5,502 bases of DNA, taken from contig JAOUIM010000273.1 in assembly GCA_029884035.1 (NCBI GenBank), positions 1-5,502 of the forward strand, given 5' to 3'. The translations under genes were made by a program, and so were the position numbers. The stretch is from Aquincola sp. GTDB taxonomy: Bacteria > Pseudomonadota > Gammaproteobacteria > Burkholderiales > Burkholderiaceae_C. Below the pieces are notes generated by a model that was given only the letters and a program-made list of their open reading frames with translations, searched no databases and was not told where the DNA came from. Below are positions 5,482-5,502 of this stretch, one piece after another; the stretch's first letter is position 1; each line of letters opens with the position of its first letter.

Positions 5482-5502
5482 GCAAGGCTCCTGACGGCGG
5501 CG

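Overview
This is a GC-rich bacterial window in which every convincing gene reads on the minus strand. The bias of G/C towards third codon positions produces many long but meaningless ORFs on the plus strand. A class I-type PHA synthase, an AmmeMemoRadiSam cluster and a beta-keto acid cleavage enzyme (BKACE/DUF849) relic together suggest a proteobacterium. A betaproteobacterial or related origin is my best guess, but nothing here fixes the taxon.

In the direction of transcription (5502 down to 1) the layout is as follows. (1) At 5481-4559 lies a BKACE gene that is clearly broken. It has a good Shine-Dalgarno and an intact N-terminus, then a frame-shifting internal deletion at a short repeat, an in-frame amber stop in a conserved stretch, and a C-terminal reading frame that runs past the expected end. 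(2) At 4512-3112 lies amrB-amrA, a single-polypeptide fusion of a MEMO1-like domain and an AMMECR1 domain. (3) At 3115-2018 lies amrS, the radical SAM partner, which overlaps the fusion gene by four bases (ATGA). (4) A gap of 292 bp (2017-1726) carries several inverted repeats and no believable gene. (5) At 1725-910 lies a short-chain dehydrogenase/reductase with a full Ser-Tyr-Lys catalytic set but unusual cofactor-side motifs and two insertions. (6) At 854-1 lies the N-terminal half of a poly(3-hydroxyalkanoate) synthase (phaC), cut by the window edge before its catalytic cysteine.

Two functional units are visible. The amrBA-amrS pair is a compact, translationally coupled version of the widely conserved AmmeMemoRadiSam set, whose chemical reaction I do not know to be established. 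The SDR-phaC pair is probably an operon (55 bp gap) concerned with polyhydroxyalkanoate metabolism. TTGCA/TGCA-type palindromes occur just before both of its start codons and further upstream, and may be regulator sites. No rRNA, tRNA, CRISPR array, insertion sequence or clear rho-independent terminator was seen. The strongest unusual observations are the stepwise decay of the BKACE gene, with loss of its zinc-binding motif, and the amrB-amrA fusion coupled to amrS.
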